Below are positions 1 through 8,695 of a stretch of DNA of 45,032 bases, piece by piece. Positions within the stretch are counted from its first letter, which is position 1. Every line of letters begins with the position of its first letter. The notes beneath the pieces are model-generated. The model made no database searches and was not told where the DNA came from. It saw only the letters and a list, made by a program, of their open reading frames with translations. Position numbers and translations under genes: made by a program. The stretch is from an uncultured Verrucomicrobiales bacterium (lineage in GTDB: Bacteria > Verrucomicrobiota > Verrucomicrobiia > Verrucomicrobiales > DEV007), in contig CALAIY010000049.1 in NCBI GenBank assembly GCA_937922595.1, forward strand, positions 1 to 45,032, given 5' to 3'.

Positions 1-2
1 GC

Positions 3-302
3 GAGATCGATGGCGTCCTCAGCAAGCCTAGCGTGAAGCGCCAGCTCCTTCCAGCCATGCTAGAAAAGGCTCAACAGATCGCCAAAAAACGCATGGCCAC
101 ACTCGTCGCCACCGCCACCAAAGAGATCGAAAAAAACCTCAGCATCGAAATCGAACGCCTCAAAGACCTCGCCACCGTAAACGATCACGTCCGCCCCGAA
201 GAAATCACTGCCATGGAGGATCAGCAAAGCACACTCCTCCAAGCAATCTCTGGAGCACGACTCCGAAGCGACGCCGTGAAACTCATTCTACGAAAGACCT
301 AG
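3..302 (+). CDS. rapA: RapA-like SNF2 helicase, C-terminal fragment cut by window edge
   Basis: The frame is open from the left edge and ends at a TAG, so this is the 3' end of a longer gene; the first ATG at 33 is probably internal. The visible part is about 99 residues. It is a charged helical segment followed by 'ERLKDLATVNDHVRPEEI', then a Gln/Leu-rich helix and 'LRSDAVKLIL'. This matches the last domain of RapA, the RNA polymerase-associated Swi2/Snf2 ATPase that recycles stalled polymerase; the E. coli tail reads 'RLEALRAVNPNIRDDEL...RLDALRLI'. The ATPase domain itself lies outside the window. The call rests on the C-terminal domain alone. I infer that it belongs to a full-length helicase and not to a stand-alone fragment. 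Confidence 0.75.
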   Translation, partial: EIDGVLSKPSVKRQLLPAMLEKAQQIAKKRMATLVATATKEIEKNLSIEIERLKDLATVNDHVRPEEITAMEDQQSTLLQAISGARLRSDAVKLILRKT

Positions 303-458
303 CAGCTGCCTGAAGATACGCGTTCTCTGCCTCCAGTTACTCAAGGCGCTCCACGCCGACTAATGGACGCTAGATCCTCTTCGCGCAATGAATCCTGAGT
401 GCCCCTCAAAGTGGTATATAGAGTTTGAATCTGCTTTCGAGTAGCTAAGAATAGACGG

Positions 459-1829
459 ATGGAAATCCAGAAGTTTGATCTTGTCGTATTAGGAGGTGGC
501 AACGCCACGAGCTTGGCTATCCGCGCGGCAGAAGCTGGCTGGAGTGTGGCACTAATTGAGGCAGACCTACTCGGAGGAGCCTGCCCAAACCGGGGGTGCG
601 TGCCCTCGAAGTTACTACTCGGATTTGCCGAGGTCGCGACCACGATCCAGCACGCTGCGCGGTTTCACATGGAAGCCAGCCTCGATAAGATCGATGTGGA
701 AAAAATACGAGCCGAGACACAAGCCGCGACGATTGAATCAACCGATGGAAGAATCGAAGCAAAGCTTCCGGCAAACTGCACACTTTTCCGTGGCTTCGGG
801 AAATTCATCGGGGAGCGCCGAATTGAGGTAAACGGCGAAGTCCTGGAAGGCGCGAAGGTATTAGTCGCCACCGGGACGCGCCCAAGTATTCCCGAGCAAT
901 TCCGCAACCTTCCCGTGTGGACCAGCGATCATGTATTCAGCATGGATAGCGTGCCAAAATCGATTGCGATTATCGGTGGCGGCTACATTGCCTGTGAATT
1001 GGCCTGGTTCTTCGCAAGCATGGGCGTCGCAACCACAATGCTGGTGCGCGGCGACCGCCTCTTAACCGCAGAAGACCGCGAGATTCAGGGACTTTTTAAG
1101 GAAGGGTTTTGCCAAGAGGTAGAGGTGAAATTCCAAACAAAGGTCACGGACGTCCAGGCAACCGATTCAGGTTTTCAGCTCGATCTGAATGACACCCAAT
1201 CACTCAACGTCGAGCGCGTGCTCGTAGCAACCGGGCGTGAATCAACCACCGATAAGATCGCTCCTGAAGCTGGAGGAATCGAGATCAATGAAAAAGGATT
1301 CATCGTCACCAATGACCATCTCCAAACATCTGCCGAAGGCGTGTATGCCCTGGGAGATGTCGCGGGACAGTATTTCTTCACCCATTCAGCGGCATTCGAA
1401 GCAACCTATCTAGGCGACTGCTGGCTGGAAGAAGAATCGGCACCGATCAATTACGGCCCGATGCCTCATGCGGTATTCTCCTATCCCGAGATAGCAGGCG
1501 TGGGCAAAACAGAGGAAGAGCTCAACAATGAAGGAGCCGAATTTCTTATAGGCTCCGTGCCCTATACGAGTGCCTCGAAAGGCAAAGCTATCAAGGAGCG
1601 GAATGGACTTTGTAAGTTCCTCGTTGCTCCCGATGGGACGATTCTAGGATGCCACATCGTAGGGCATCATGCTTCAATTCTCCTTCACGAAGTTATTCCC
1701 GTGATGCGGTGGCGGAATCAAATCGATTCACTCACGAAGATCATCCACATTCACCCTTCGCTATCAGAAGTGGTGCGCAACGCCGCACGGAAAGCGCTCG
1801 CAGCTTGTAAGAGCCACAAGGCTTCCTGA
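459..1829 (+). CDS. FAD/NAD(P)-dependent disulfide oxidoreductase, class I (mercuric/mycothione reductase-like)
   Basis: This is a full-length class I pyridine nucleotide-disulfide oxidoreductase of 456 aa. The N-terminal FAD-binding Rossmann motif is 'VVLGGGNATS' near residues 9-18. The redox-active cysteine pair is in 'GGACPNRGCVPSK' (CPNRGC) near residues 39-51. An NAD(P)-binding motif 'IIGGGYIACE' lies near 170, and the second FAD motif 'GVYALGDV' near 290. The C-terminal dimerisation domain carries the catalytic pair in 'HPSLSEV'. The family transfers electrons from NAD(P)H through FAD to a disulfide or, in MerA, to Hg(II). The C-terminal region resembles mycothione reductase more than lipoamide dehydrogenase, and no 2-oxo acid dehydrogenase genes are nearby. 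There is no N-terminal HMA domain and no C-terminal Cys pair, which argues against true MerA. Substrate is unknown. No clear Shine-Dalgarno precedes the ATG. A 'TATATA' box at about 415-420 may be part of its promoter. Confidence 0.85.
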   Translation: MEIQKFDLVVLGGGNATSLAIRAAEAGWSVALIEADLLGGACPNRGCVPSKLLLGFAEVATTIQHAARFHMEASLDKIDVEKIRAETQAATIESTDGRIEAKLPANCTLFRGFGKFIGERRIEVNGEVLEGAKVLVATGTRPSIPEQFRNLPVWTSDHVFSMDSVPKSIAIIGGGYIACELAWFFASMGVATTMLVRGDRLLTAEDREIQGLFKEGFCQEVEVKFQTKVTDVQATDSGFQLDLNDTQSLNVERVLVATGRESTTDKIAPEAGGIEINEKGFIVTNDHLQTSAEGVYALGDVAGQYFFTHSAAFEATYLGDCWLEEESAPINYGPMPHAVFSYPEIAGVGKTEEELNNEGAEFLIGSVPYTSASKGKAIKERNGLCKFLVAPDGTILGCHIVGHHASILLHEVIPVMRWRNQIDSLTKIIHIHPSLSEVVRNAARKALAACKSHKAS

Positions 1830-1836
1830 CCGATCT

Positions 1837-2565
1837 TCAATAACGCATAACGCGCTCCAGGAATTTACTCACCTCAGGACTCGGGTCCGTATCGAAGACT
1901 TCTTTAGGCGGAGCCGCCTGAATAATCTTCCCCTTGGCCAAATAGAGAACGCGATCCGCAGCAGCACGAGCAAAGCCCATAGAGTGCGTGGAGAGGATGA
2001 CTTGCTGGCCCTCTGCGGCGAGGGCTTGCACCGCATCGAGCACCTCCGCAGACATCTCCGGATCGAGCGCAGAGGTGGGCTCATCGAGAATCAGAAGCCC
2101 AGGACCAGGAGCGACGGCGCGCGCAATGCCTACCCGCTGCTGCTGGCCGCCGGATAACTGGGCGGGCAGCTTCTCGGCGTGATCCGCAAGGCCGAAGCGC
2201 GCCAAGGATGCCAAAGCCTTCGTCGCAGATTCGTCGGGAGTAAGTCCGTGCACTTTTTCCAGCGGGAGGGCGACGTTTTCCCGAGCAGTAAGGTGAGGAA
2301 AGAGATTGAAAGACTGAAAGACGAAGCCATTCGCCCGGCGGTGATTGAGGAGACCTTGCGGAGTGAGGATACTTCCGGCGACCGATACGGTGCCCGATGT
2401 GGGAGTGAGAAGCCCTCCTAAGACCCGGAGAAATGTGCTCTTCCCGCCTCCTGAGGGGCCGATGAGAACGAGCACTTTCTCGTCGTTTTCAAGATCGAGC
2501 GAGACGTCGTCGAGTGCGCGCTGGGTGCCGAATTGGCAGGTGACGTTTTTAAAGCTGAGTTTCAT
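1837..2565 (-). CDS. glnQ: Polar amino acid ABC transporter ATP-binding protein
   Basis: This is a cytoplasmic ABC ATPase of the amino-acid uptake (GlnQ/HisP) family, 242 aa, the usual length. Walker A is 'GPSGGGKS' (about residues 36-43), followed by the Q-loop 'FVFQSFNLFPHLT', the signature 'LSGGQQQR' (138-145), Walker B 'LLILDEPTSALDPE' and the switch 'STHSM'. The 'FNLFPHLT' and 'SALDPE' variants are typical of polar amino-acid importers. It starts directly after the stop of the fused receptor-permease gene (2566), so the two are almost certainly co-transcribed and form one GlnPQ-type importer. The gene ends seven bases from the convergent oxidoreductase stop. The family is certain; the glnQ symbol describes the type, and the actual substrate is unknown. 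Confidence 0.9.
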   Translation of the reverse strand: MKLSFKNVTCQFGTQRALDDVSLDLENDEKVLVLIGPSGGGKSTFLRVLGGLLTPTSGTVSVAGSILTPQGLLNHRRANGFVFQSFNLFPHLTARENVALPLEKVHGLTPDESATKALASLARFGLADHAEKLPAQLSGGQQQRVGIARAVAPGPGLLILDEPTSALDPEMSAEVLDAVQALAAEGQQVILSTHSMGFARAAADRVLYLAKGKIIQAAPPKEVFDTDPSPEVSKFLERVMRY

Positions 2566-4224
2566 CTAAGATTCGTAGGTGAAGCGCGCTTCAAGTTTCT
2601 TGGCGATCCATGCCAGCGGAAGCGTAATGAGAAGATATCCGACGGCGAGTGGAAGATAGCCTTCAAGCCCAGTGAAGGTAGCGGCGCGAGCGATATCCGT
2701 TTGTTTTGTAAATTCGGCGGTGCCAATCACCGAGAGCAGCGAGCTATCTTTGACGAGCATGATAAAGAGCCCCGCCACTGCGGGAAGAACGCGTCGCACG
2801 ACTTGGGGCACAATGACGTAGCGATAGGTCTGAAAACGATCAAAGCCGACCGCGCGCGCGGCTTCAAACTGGGTGGAACTGATACTTTCCACGCCGCCGC
2901 GAAGGACTTCGGCAAGATAGGCTCCCGCGAAAAGCCCGAGGAGCAAAATACCTACCCAGACTTTCGAATCGAGCCCTACGGCGTTTCCGATGACGTAGTA
3001 GCCAACGAGGAGAACGACGAGAAGCGGAGTGCCACGAACGAGTTCGGAGTAGGCGCGAGCAGTCGCCGCAAGCGGTGGGATACCGCTACGCCCCGCCACA
3101 ACCAGGGCGATACCGATGACGAGACAGAGAATAAGCGCAGCCAGAGAAATCCCGATGGTGAGAAGCCAGCCTTCGAGAATAAATGCTCTACGCGCCCAGA
3201 TTCCAGCCCAGTTCCAGGTGTATCCTTCATTGAGACTATTGAGAATGAAGGTGCACGCACCGGAAAGGGCAGCCACGATAATCGCAGCGACAAGGAGGTT
3301 TCGCGGGAGGCTTTTCCGCCAACCGGGAGCTGCGGAGAGCTTTACGAGGGCGGTGATTCCGATGCCTACTCCAAACAGCGAAAGCACGGCAAATAGCGTG
3401 CCGCTAGTCTTCTCTTGGGCCACCTCTGAAGGTGGAGTCTGAGGCTTAATCTCACCATCAAAAATGAAAGGAATGCCTGCCGATTCCATGAGCTGTTTTT
3501 CCTCGCTAAGATAGCGTTCGCCCAATTTTGAAAAACCACCTTCTGCGCGAAATTCCTGGAGAAACGCATTTACCTGAGTGCGGAGTTCTTCATCCCCTTT
3601 GCGAAGACCAATCGCCCATTGCTCGGCTTTGAGTGGCGAAAGAAGCGCCTTGGTCGTCTTCGGATGTTGCTTGTGGTGATGAAAGATTGAGAGCTGATCG
3701 TAGATCCAAGCATCGGCTTTTCCCTGAGCCACTTCGAGGGCGCAGGCGGGATCTTGCGGGAGGGCGGTGATCGTCGCTTCAGGGAGCGCTTTTCGGGCGA
3801 AAAGCTCTCCAGTGGTGCCGAGCTTCGCGACGATTCGAGTACCTGGTTTTTTGAGATCTTCGAGGCTCTGAATCGTGGAGTCTTTGCCCACAAGCATGGC
3901 AAGCCCGGTGGTCACGTAAGGATCCGAAAAGGAGATCGATTTACGGCGCTCATCATTGGCCGTCATCGAAGAGATGATACAATCGATCTTGCCCGATTTG
4001 AGTGCGAGGATGAGGGCATCGAACTTGATGGTTTCAATTTCGAGCGGGCGTCCGAGCGAGGCCGCTAGAGCTTCAGCCATTTGGATACTCACGCCATCGA
4101 GTTCGCCGTTTTCATCCACAAACTCAAAAGGCGGATATTCCGGTTCGGTACCAATGCGGAGGGGTGAGGCGGCGTGAGTAAACGCAGCAGCAAGGCAGAG
4201 AATAATGGTGAAAAGCGTTTTCAA
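2566..4224 (-). CDS. glnP: Fused substrate-binding protein and permease of amino acid ABC importer
   Basis: The protein (552 aa) combines two parts that are usually separate. Residues 1-18 are a signal peptide. Residues 20-250 form a type 3 solute-binding domain with 'GTEPEYPPFEFVDENGELDG' and 'SDPYVTTGLAMLV'. After two or three membrane segments (about 275-335), residues 345-550 form a His/Glu/Gln permease with 'SELVRGTPLLV' and the EAA loop 'EAARAVGFDRFQTYRYVIVP' that contacts the ATPase. Because the receptor is tethered to the membrane translocator, this corresponds to the GlnP architecture known from lactic acid bacteria. The start overlaps the upstream DUF502 stop by four bases (ATGA) and the stop abuts the ATPase start, which supports translational coupling. 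Substrate specificity cannot be read from sequence; small polar amino acids are most likely. Confidence 0.9.
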   Translation of the reverse strand: MKTLFTIILCLAAAFTHAASPLRIGTEPEYPPFEFVDENGELDGVSIQMAEALAASLGRPLEIETIKFDALILALKSGKIDCIISSMTANDERRKSISFSDPYVTTGLAMLVGKDSTIQSLEDLKKPGTRIVAKLGTTGELFARKALPEATITALPQDPACALEVAQGKADAWIYDQLSIFHHHKQHPKTTKALLSPLKAEQWAIGLRKGDEELRTQVNAFLQEFRAEGGFSKLGERYLSEEKQLMESAGIPFIFDGEIKPQTPPSEVAQEKTSGTLFAVLSLFGVGIGITALVKLSAAPGWRKSLPRNLLVAAIIVAALSGACTFILNSLNEGYTWNWAGIWARRAFILEGWLLTIGISLAALILCLVIGIALVVAGRSGIPPLAATARAYSELVRGTPLLVVLLVGYYVIGNAVGLDSKVWVGILLLGLFAGAYLAEVLRGGVESISSTQFEAARAVGFDRFQTYRYVIVPQVVRRVLPAVAGLFIMLVKDSSLLSVIGTAEFTKQTDIARAATFTGLEGYLPLAVGYLLITLPLAWIAKKLEARFTYES

Positions 4225-4901
4225 AGTTCCTTGCTCGGATCGGGGGCTACGAGACCAGCGGAGAGGATGAATTTAGTAGCCTCTTCAAGAGTGAGGCTGG
4301 AATTCATCACTTTGTCGTCTTCAACGAGCACGACGAAGCCAGTCATCGGATTTGGTGAAGTGGGCAGAAAAATAGCAGTGCGCGCGATGCCATCATCCGG
4401 ATCTACAATATGTCCGGTGACAAAGCCAACAAGCCGGCAACCCGGAGATGGGTATTCAACGAAGGCTACGCGTTTGAAGCTCTGCTGTTGGCCGACGGTG
4501 CGGAAGGCATCGATGGCTTGGCGGACGGATCGGTAAATGAAGCGAACCAGCGGAATTCCATCAACCACGCTTTCAAATGCAGCGACGATTTTTTTGCCGA
4601 TGACATTGGTCGCCATAATCCCGGCAATCCAAATGGCGGTGACGAGAAAGACAAAGATAATAGCCGGGACGACCACATCGATGACCTGCACTTTCCAAAA
4701 GAGCGTTTCTTCCAGCCACTCCCCGGTGGCCTTATCCACCTGGGCAAGCACTGGGCGAATGAGACGGAGAAGAATTCGGCCAAGAAACCCAACGATGGCA
4801 ATCGTCGCGACTAGCGGAAGGGAAACGAGCAGCCCAGCAAAAAACATGTTTCTCGCCCAGGCGAGGAAACCGTGTCGTTTGATTGCTTTGCGGACGGCCA
4901 T
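4221..4901 (-). CDS. DUF502 family membrane protein
   Basis: This is a 226-aa inner-membrane protein with two hydrophobic helices, about residues 18-42 ('FFAGLLVSLPLVATIAIVGF') and 72-98 ('VPAIIFVFLVTAIWIAGI'). They are followed by a soluble C-terminal half with the motifs 'GIPLVRFIYRSVRQ' and 'RVAFVEYPSPGCRLVGFVTG', then 'VFLPTSPNP'-type residues (here 'IFLPTSPNPMTG'). This is the DUF502 pattern, whose molecular function is unknown. It sits 12 bases after the DUF368 gene and overlaps the importer gene by 4 bases, so it is in the middle of an operon. Its placement beside a lipid-carrier translocase hints at an envelope role, but that is inference. Confidence 0.85.
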   Translation of the reverse strand: MAVRKAIKRHGFLAWARNMFFAGLLVSLPLVATIAIVGFLGRILLRLIRPVLAQVDKATGEWLEETLFWKVQVIDVVVPAIIFVFLVTAIWIAGIMATNVIGKKIVAAFESVVDGIPLVRFIYRSVRQAIDAFRTVGQQQSFKRVAFVEYPSPGCRLVGFVTGHIVDPDDGIARTAIFLPTSPNPMTGFVVLVEDDKVMNSSLTLEEATKFILSAGLVAPDPSKEL

Positions 4902-4913
4902 TTTGGTGAATTC

Positions 4914-5825
4914 CTAACGGGTACGACCAAGACGATCAACTCCGATGACGAGAGCTGCCCCCACGATGGCGAGGCCGAGGGCGAGCCAAGTCTGAGAGAT
5001 CGCTAGATCAGGAATTGTGTAATCATAGCTGAGGATCTTTTCTTTAGTCTCATCCCCGACGGTGATGATCTCAGTCTCTCCCGGCACCTTCCACGGCCAA
5101 ATCGTAGGCAGTGATCCAGCAACGAAACCGGTAACAAGGGCGGTGGCAGTATCGTGATAGCGCTTAAAGAGCCAGCTAAGAAGGTGAGAAAGCGCAATGA
5201 GCCCCGCGACAGCACCAATGCCAACCGGGAGAAGCTTCATCAGATCTCGCTCGTTAATTGCCCTGAGGACCAGCGGGTAATTCCCCATGAGGAGCAGAAC
5301 AAACGAGCCACTGACCCCAGGAATAATCATGCTGCACATAGCGGCAACCCCGCAAAGCATCAGGTAGAGAAACGAATCATTCTCGGATGCAGGAGTGATG
5401 AAAACGAAAGAAATGGCAATCGAGGCGCCGATGAGGAGCGCGACAATTTGTGGAATCCGCCAGGATTTCACCATACGCGCCACCGCAGGCACGGAGGCGA
5501 CGATGAGGCCGAAGAAAAACGCCCAGACAAGAGTGGGGTGTTTCTCGAAGAGATGTTCGAGGAGTTTTGCGAGCGAGATGATACTAGCGACGACGCCAAC
5601 TCCGAGGGCGATGAGGAATTGGAGATCAACCGTTTTGGCGAAGCCGGTAAAATCCCGTCTGAGAAGCTGCTTAGCCGCGTCGGGGCCAAACGATTTGAGA
5701 GCATTCAGGAGGCGCTCGTAAATACCGGTAATGAAGGCGATGGTGCCGCCGGAAACGCCGGGAATGACGTTTGCCGCGCCCATTCCAGCGCCTTTGAGGG
5801 CGACGATGATTAAGTCTTTAAACAT
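4914..5825 (-). CDS. popT: DUF368 membrane protein, undecaprenyl-phosphate translocase (PopT family)
   Basis: This is a polytopic membrane protein of 303 aa with two copies of the DUF368 hallmark loop: 'NVIPGVSGGTIAFITG' near residues 19-34 and 'IIPGVSGSFVLLLMGNY' near 166-182. The repeat implies an inverted-repeat transporter fold. The DUF368 family (PopT) has been shown to recycle the C55 carrier undecaprenyl phosphate across the cytoplasmic membrane, supplying peptidoglycan and other glycan pathways. Both loops are intact, so I expect an active protein. It is the first gene of the close cluster DUF368-DUF502-importer and lies 52 bases after the HExxH protein gene. The window also encodes a class A PBP and a polyprenyl glycosylphosphotransferase, both dependent on the same carrier pool. 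Confidence 0.85.
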   Translation of the reverse strand: MFKDLIIVALKGAGMGAANVIPGVSGGTIAFITGIYERLLNALKSFGPDAAKQLLRRDFTGFAKTVDLQFLIALGVGVVASIISLAKLLEHLFEKHPTLVWAFFFGLIVASVPAVARMVKSWRIPQIVALLIGASIAISFVFITPASENDSFLYLMLCGVAAMCSMIIPGVSGSFVLLLMGNYPLVLRAINERDLMKLLPVGIGAVAGLIALSHLLSWLFKRYHDTATALVTGFVAGSLPTIWPWKVPGETEIITVGDETKEKILSYDYTIPDLAISQTWLALGLAIVGAALVIGVDRLGRTR

Positions 5826-5877
5826 TGGGGGACTTGCTCATAACGCCGGGGCGCGGAGGTCGCAATGGAGAACGAGA

Positions 5878-7194
5878 TCAGAGTTTAATCCGAAGGCGTT
5901 TATTCATTTTTTCGACGAGGTCGGTGAGAATTTCCATTTCACTCCGTCCTCGGAAAAGCAGGTCGATATGGAGATAGCACACAGAGTCGCTGTAGCCTCC
6001 CGGCACAGGAGCCTTCGGAGACGTGGGAGGCGTGAGATTGCTCGGGTAGCGGAATCCCCCATTTCCTGTGGATTCGACTTCGGGGAGCTTTTTAAATGCG
6101 GCAATCTCTTCGCGATATTTTTTCATCCCAGCCCAGTAGGGTGCCCACCGACGCCCTTCGCCTGCAGCGCGATGAAAAAATTCGTGCATCGCATAGCCCT
6201 TTGATCGGTCATCGAGGTGCTCAAAGTAATAAAAGAGCACAAAGGCAGCTGCGTAGAGCCGGTGCTGCTCAGATGAAGACGCTTGGTTTCGCGCCTGCCA
6301 ATCATCCCGGCTAATTTCTAAAATCCCGCGCAGATCTTTCTTTGAAAACGCGCGTCCACCTCTACCGCGCCCATATTTTTCAAGATAATCCCTGAGACCT
6401 TTATCGGTATCATCGCAGCGAAAGCGGCCTGCACTGTAGGGCATACTCGATGTAAATTCCGCAGCCCCCTCAATGACCCACACAGGAAGATAATTAAGCT
6501 GCTTAGCCATCATCATGTGGGTGACTTCGTGGACAAGGACATCGACATCAAAGCGATCCGCCCGGAAGTAACGCCCGTTTTTCTTCTTCAACCCAAGGCT
6601 GGTAAACGGGATGTAAAACCGGTGTTCACGGCGCTTATAGACACCTCCCGAATTGGGCGGCCCACCACTGCTCACATAATCCCCAAAATTCTCAAAAAGT
6701 GAGGCCGGAAAAAGTGGCTCGTCCTCCTCGCGAGAAGACACACTCCAAGGTAATGACTGAAGGAGCAGATAGGTCGCCTCGAATGATCGGCTCACCTCCT
6801 TCATCGTACTCCCCGCAAGCTCCGCATCCGAAGTAAATTCGAAATTCTTCGTCCGATAAACGAAGCTTCTCTTTTTTTGCTCTGCCGAAATAATCTCAAC
6901 TTCCGTCGCTCCAGGAAGAAGATCCACCGCAGCCGGCCACGGCTTGCTACCTCGGCGGAAACGCCCGTAATCAAAAGGAGGAACCCAATCTTCTGTAATG
7001 TAGACTCTATCAGCCTCACTAAGATCCTTCAAAGGCACTGAAGAGCGCTTCCCCTCCATCGTGAAGAGCGCATTTCCATCCTCCACAGCGAGAAGTTCCG
7101 CTCGTATGGCGCGGCCATTAGTATTCGTCCATGTGCGCAACTCCGCACCAGCGGTAGACAGCACCGACAGAAATACGAAAAAAAATAGCCGCAT
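5878..7194 (-). CDS. Secreted HExxH protein with N-terminal SHD1-like domain
   Basis: The product is 438 aa with a signal peptide (residues 1-17, ending 'STAGA'). It is followed by an SHD1-like beta domain (18-70: 'RTWTNTNGRAIRAELL... VPLKDLSEAD'), a module common in secreted proteins of the PVC bacteria. The middle holds 'VHEVTHMMM' (H222, E223, H226) and then 'IEGAAEF' with E242/E246. This matches a gluzincin zinc site, with a HExxH helix and a downstream Glu ligand on a second helix. I therefore predict a zinc-dependent peptidase-like protein outside the cytoplasmic membrane; proteolytic activity is not proven. It begins only four bases after the AsmA-like gene, with a G-rich ribosome site in the stop region ('TAGGGGGATG'). 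Substrate and role are unknown. Confidence 0.7.
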   Translation of the reverse strand: MRLFFFVFLSVLSTAGAELRTWTNTNGRAIRAELLAVEDGNALFTMEGKRSSVPLKDLSEADRVYITEDWVPPFDYGRFRRGSKPWPAAVDLLPGATEVEIISAEQKKRSFVYRTKNFEFTSDAELAGSTMKEVSRSFEATYLLLQSLPWSVSSREEDEPLFPASLFENFGDYVSSGGPPNSGGVYKRREHRFYIPFTSLGLKKKNGRYFRADRFDVDVLVHEVTHMMMAKQLNYLPVWVIEGAAEFTSSMPYSAGRFRCDDTDKGLRDYLEKYGRGRGGRAFSKKDLRGILEISRDDWQARNQASSSEQHRLYAAAFVLFYYFEHLDDRSKGYAMHEFFHRAAGEGRRWAPYWAGMKKYREEIAAFKKLPEVESTGNGGFRYPSNLTPPTSPKAPVPGGYSDSVCYLHIDLLFRGRSEMEILTDLVEKMNKRLRIKL

Positions 7195-7198
7195 CCCC

Positions 7199-8587
7199 CT
7201 ACTTCAAAAGCCCCCGGAGAAAACCGCCAAGGCCTTTGGCTTCTTTGCCCAGGACCTTTTCCGTGGCCTGCTCAATAATCCCCGCGACATCGCCAAGCGG
7301 ACCTTCCAGGGAGACTTTGGGTCTTCCAAAATCTCCTTTCGATTCGAATGCAAGGGTGAGCCGCCCATCCGTGACCATCGGATCGATGACGAGCTGCTTG
7401 GCAATGTCGGCGATAGTACCACCGGTTTTGTCGCGGAGAACCGCTTTGATCGTTTTCACCGTCTTCTTAGTCGTCGCTTCCGAAAGAGTGAAAGCCCCTT
7501 CGAAATGGTGCTCCCGATCGGACGGGCGAATGCGGCTCCCCTCCCCCAGCGAAAACGTATAGGTAGACATAGCAAGTGCCACCGGCTGAGCGAGGCGAAT
7601 TCCTTCATTAGAAAAGCCCAGGGAAAGAGACGTGTCCTGCTGGAGTTCAGCCTGCCCCGCAATCGTCTCAAACAATTCACCCGCCTCCTTCCAATCCTTG
7701 AGGTCTTTCGCAACACCACGAACGAGCGGGCGGGCAGTGAAAGATGAACCTTTCAAAAAGATGAAATCGTAGACCGCATCCGGCCGAAGCTCTCCCGTAG
7801 CAGCATCAAATGGAGCAATTTCGCCATCCGTAGCCAAGCCGACATTGAGCACCTCAGGACGATCACTAGAATCCGCCTCCTGAGGTGAGACATCAAGTTT
7901 CAGCCGGAGGCTGGCCTCGACAATCGCCCGATTGTGATCCTCAAGATCACGGGCATCAAAATCGATCTCTGGAGCATCCAATTGAATTTCATCAGCAATG
8001 AATCGCCCACCCCAGGGAAGAAGAACTTCCGCGCGAGCATCCGTAAGCGACGCCTTCGCCAAAGTCGCGGGTATCGGGAGATCCGAAGCATTAAACGGCG
8101 GGCGCTCAGAAGGAGCAGACGGCGACGACACCGGCACCGCTTCGCGGAAACGCCCGAGAACCGTCGCCACGCCCGGCTTATCGAATAACTTTCCGAGAGA
8201 ATGCCCGCCATCTTTTCCCAAGACAGTTTTCACCAGCACCCCATCAATCTTGGCACCCGTGATCTCTAGCCGTCCCGATAAAAGAGGTCCCTTACGAAAG
8301 TGAAGCTCAGCGCTCTTACACGAAATCCCGGTATCCCCAATGGTAAGCGGCTCCCCCGCATCCAGCGGCGCAATCACGAGATCCCGAATGACGACACCCG
8401 TCGCACCGAAAAACGACGATTCTGAGCTTCCAATCGACGCTCGACACCCCCACTCAGCCTCCATCCGCTCAACGAGCCTCTCTGGAGTGAGTTCTCTCTG
8501 CGCAATCTGTGCGATCACGATGAGCGACACCGTCGCCACACCCGCTACGCCAACGCCTGCAACCAGTGCCTTTTTCGCTAATGCCAT
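7199..8587 (-). CDS. AsmA-like membrane-anchored protein
   Basis: The protein is 462 aa with one N-terminal membrane helix (about residues 7-28, 'ALVAGVGVAGVATVSLIVIA'). A long beta-rich periplasmic part follows, with repeated patterns such as 'GVVIRDLVIAP', 'LLSGRLEITGAKIDGVLV' and 'EIQLDAPEIDFD'. This layout is typical of AsmA/TamB-type proteins, which in other bacteria help move phospholipids between membranes. Similarity here is by pattern only, and no diagnostic catalytic residues exist for the family. It is the first gene of the minus-strand unit running to 1837. Its start is 108 bases from the divergent LysM lipoprotein gene, so the two probably share a promoter region. Confidence 0.6.
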   Translation of the reverse strand: MALAKKALVAGVGVAGVATVSLIVIAQIAQRELTPERLVERMEAEWGCRASIGSSESSFFGATGVVIRDLVIAPLDAGEPLTIGDTGISCKSAELHFRKGPLLSGRLEITGAKIDGVLVKTVLGKDGGHSLGKLFDKPGVATVLGRFREAVPVSSPSAPSERPPFNASDLPIPATLAKASLTDARAEVLLPWGGRFIADEIQLDAPEIDFDARDLEDHNRAIVEASLRLKLDVSPQEADSSDRPEVLNVGLATDGEIAPFDAATGELRPDAVYDFIFLKGSSFTARPLVRGVAKDLKDWKEAGELFETIAGQAELQQDTSLSLGFSNEGIRLAQPVALAMSTYTFSLGEGSRIRPSDREHHFEGAFTLSEATTKKTVKTIKAVLRDKTGGTIADIAKQLVIDPMVTDGRLTLAFESKGDFGRPKVSLEGPLGDVAGIIEQATEKVLGKEAKGLGGFLRGLLK

Positions 8588-8695
8588 AATATTGCTATCG
8601 TGTGCTCTCCCATCCTGAGCGACAAGCAGGAATTCTCGCGCTCATGATTGAAGCCCTCGCAATGCCGCGTAGTCTTCCCCACCGCGTTGCCCCCC

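Noticed and set aside
2533-3396. 287-codon + frame opposite the receptor-permease gene
   Set aside because: It is highly charged with no motif and lies opposite conserved permease sequence.
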